Both the position numbers and the translations under genes were made by a program. Below are positions 62,794 to 64,000 of a stretch of DNA of 64,000 nucleotides, in pieces. Position 1 is the stretch's first letter; the number at the start of each line of letters is the position of its first letter. The notes under the pieces are model-generated. The model was not told where the DNA came from. It ran no database searches and saw nothing but the letters and a program-made list of their open reading frames with translations. Source of the DNA: Micromonospora ferruginea (GTDB lineage: Bacteria; Actinomycetota; Actinomycetes; Mycobacteriales; Micromonosporaceae); contig NZ_CP059322.2 of the NCBI RefSeq assembly GCF_013694245.2, positions 4,099,001-4,163,000 of the forward strand, read 5' to 3'.

Positions 62794-64000
62794 GTGAGCA
62801 TCCACTCGACGTTGTTGTTCGTGCTCGCCGCCGTCGCGGTGATCGTCGCCGTGCGCTGGGTCGCCGGCCGCACCGGCCTGCCGGCGGCCGCGCTGCTGCC
62901 GCTCATCGGCATCGCGTACGCGCTGCTGCCCGGCCCCAACATCGGCCTCGATCCCGACCTCGTCCTCATGATCGTGCTGCCGCCGCTGCTCTACAGCGCC
63001 GCGCTCGACTCCTCGCTGCTGGACCTGCGCCGCAACCTGCGCATCGTGGTCAGCCTGTCGGTGGTGCTGGTGCTCCTCACCGGCCTGGTCGTCGGCCTCG
63101 GCTTCCACCTCTTCGTCGCCGGGGCGACCCTGGCCGCCGGCATCGCGGTCGGCGCCGCCGTCGCCCCGCCCGACCCGGTGGCCGCGCTGGCCGTGGGCCG
63201 CCGGGTCAACCTGCCCCCGAAGATGGTCACGATCATCCAGGGCGAGGGACTGCTGAACGACGCCACCGCGCTGACCATGCTCAGCGTCGCGGTGGCCGCC
63301 GCCGTCGGCGGCCAGTTCTCGTTCCCCGCCGCGGTCGGGCAGTTCGTGATCGCGGCGGTCGGCGGAGTCGCCGTGGGCGCGGCCGTCGCCTGGGCGAAGC
63401 GGCTGGCCCGGCCGCTCACCGCGGACCCGCTGATGTCCAACGCCATCTCGCTCGCGACGCCGTTCGTGGCCTATCTGCTCGGCGAGGAACTGGGCGTCTC
63501 CGGCGTGCTCGCGGTGGTCGTCGCCGGGCTGATCGTCGGCCACCAGACGCCCCAGTTCGGCTCCGGGGCGGCCCGGTTGCAGACCAACGCGGTCTGGCGG
63601 CTGGTTGACTTCCTCCTCGAAGGCTTCGTCTTCCTGCTGATCGGCCAGCAGCTTCCCGAGGTGGTCAAGAACCTGCGCGAGTACGACACCTCGACCATCG
63701 TCACCGCCGTCGCGATCTCCGTCGGGGTGGTGCTGCTCCTGCGCCCCGCCTGGCTGATCCTGACCCAGTCACTCCCCCGCTCGCTGCACACCCGGCTGGG
63801 CGGCGTCGCCGAGCCGGACGACGCCGACGAGCCGGGCAGCGCCCGGCGGGCCGCGCGCGCCGACCGCAACGCCGACCGGTTGACCACCCGCGAGGTGGCG
63901 GCGCTGAGCTGGTCCGGGACCCGCGGCGTGATCAGCCTGGCCGCCATCTTCACGCTGCCGCTGACCACCGACAGCGGCGCACCCTTCCCCGACCGCGACC
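62794..64000 (+). CDS. CPA1-family sodium/proton antiporter (3' end outside window)
   Basis: About 402 residues are visible. Helix-rich membrane protein with the CPA1 core: LPPLLYSAALDSSLLDLRRN, the ion-binding AVAPPDPVAALAV, EGLLNDATALTMLSVA and GTRGVISLAAIFTLP near the visible end. GTG 62794. It exchanges cytoplasmic Na+ or K+ for protons, keeping pH and salt balance. Divergent from the secreted esterase gene. Confidence 0.94.
   Translation, partial: MSIHSTLLFVLAAVAVIVAVRWVAGRTGLPAAALLPLIGIAYALLPGPNIGLDPDLVLMIVLPPLLYSAALDSSLLDLRRNLRIVVSLSVVLVLLTGLVVGLGFHLFVAGATLAAGIAVGAAVAPPDPVAALAVGRRVNLPPKMVTIIQGEGLLNDATALTMLSVAVAAAVGGQFSFPAAVGQFVIAAVGGVAVGAAVAWAKRLARPLTADPLMSNAISLATPFVAYLLGEELGVSGVLAVVVAGLIVGHQTPQFGSGAARLQTNAVWRLVDFLLEGFVFLLIGQQLPEVVKNLREYDTSTIVTAVAISVGVVLLLRPAWLILTQSLPRSLHTRLGGVAEPDDADEPGSARRAARADRNADRLTTREVAALSWSGTRGVISLAAIFTLPLTTDSGAPFPDRD

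Overview
The window is very GC-rich, with GC3-biased codons, frequent GTG starts and short intergenic gaps. Its gene content is that of a filamentous actinobacterium, most probably family Micromonosporaceae (Micromonospora-like). The genus is inferred from protein style and from the recurring hairpin repeats, not from any rRNA or other marker gene. No tRNA, rRNA, CRISPR array, transposase or prophage gene was recognised.

Layout. (1) 1-4451: a sugar ABC importer (two permeases and a lipoprotein binding protein; no ATPase in view) read leftward, divergent from a LacI-family regulator, with several palindromic boxes between them. (2) 4470-13436: an EAL protein with a degenerate GGDEF domain, a small membrane protein, a 2-hydroxyacid dehydrogenase, a GAF-SpoIIE phosphatase, a sugar-dehydrogenase lipoprotein and a membrane metallophosphoesterase. 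(3) 13437-13895: a 459-base structured intergenic region with a 14-bp tandem array and a 22-bp inverted repeat. (4) 13896-36281: a mostly leftward housekeeping block: E1/transketolase-like enzyme, gatB, gatA, gatC, a GGDEF-EAL protein, ligA, ADP-ribosylglycohydrolase, VOC protein, MetE-like protein, mnmA, cysteine desulfurase, class F sortase with a DUF4397 protein, and etfBA. A rightward sigma/anti-sigma pair sits divergent from the sortase pair, and a membrane-tethered PemK-like protein lies between ligA and the glycohydrolase.

(5) 36470-46572: acetyltransferase, DUF202 pair, a ThDP enzyme divergent from the DUF6232/SnoaL/DoxX group with an enoyl-CoA hydratase, a secreted polyesterase-like hydrolase, a hydrolase-membrane fusion and a 14-residue-repeat protein. 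(6) 46572-50539: a GC hairpin repeat cluster, a ribokinase gene broken by an apparent one-base deletion, an ABC ATPase, and an ABC-2 exporter preceded by a ten-codon leader ORF. (7) 50645-57747: a ROK regulator divergent from a GH3 beta-N-acetylhexosaminidase, TetR, GNAT, a two-component system and two small unknown genes. (8) 57796-64000: an HTH/Clp-N protein with a probable leaderless promoter carrying twin operators, a secreted GH59 galactosylceramidase-like enzyme and a PHA-depolymerase-like esterase (both with C-terminal ricin-type lectin repeats), and a truncated CPA1 sodium/proton antiporter.

How parts fit together. Cysteine desulfurase supplies sulfur to MnmA for tRNA 2-thiolation. 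GatCAB makes Gln-tRNA by transamidation. EtfAB carries electrons from acyl-CoA oxidation, to which the enoyl-CoA hydratase may also belong. The sugar importer, hexosaminidase, GH59 enzyme and esterase point to a saprophyte that scavenges glycans and polyesters. Two c-di-GMP proteins, a SpoIIE-type phosphatase, a sigma/RskA pair and a histidine kinase pair give a rich signalling layer.
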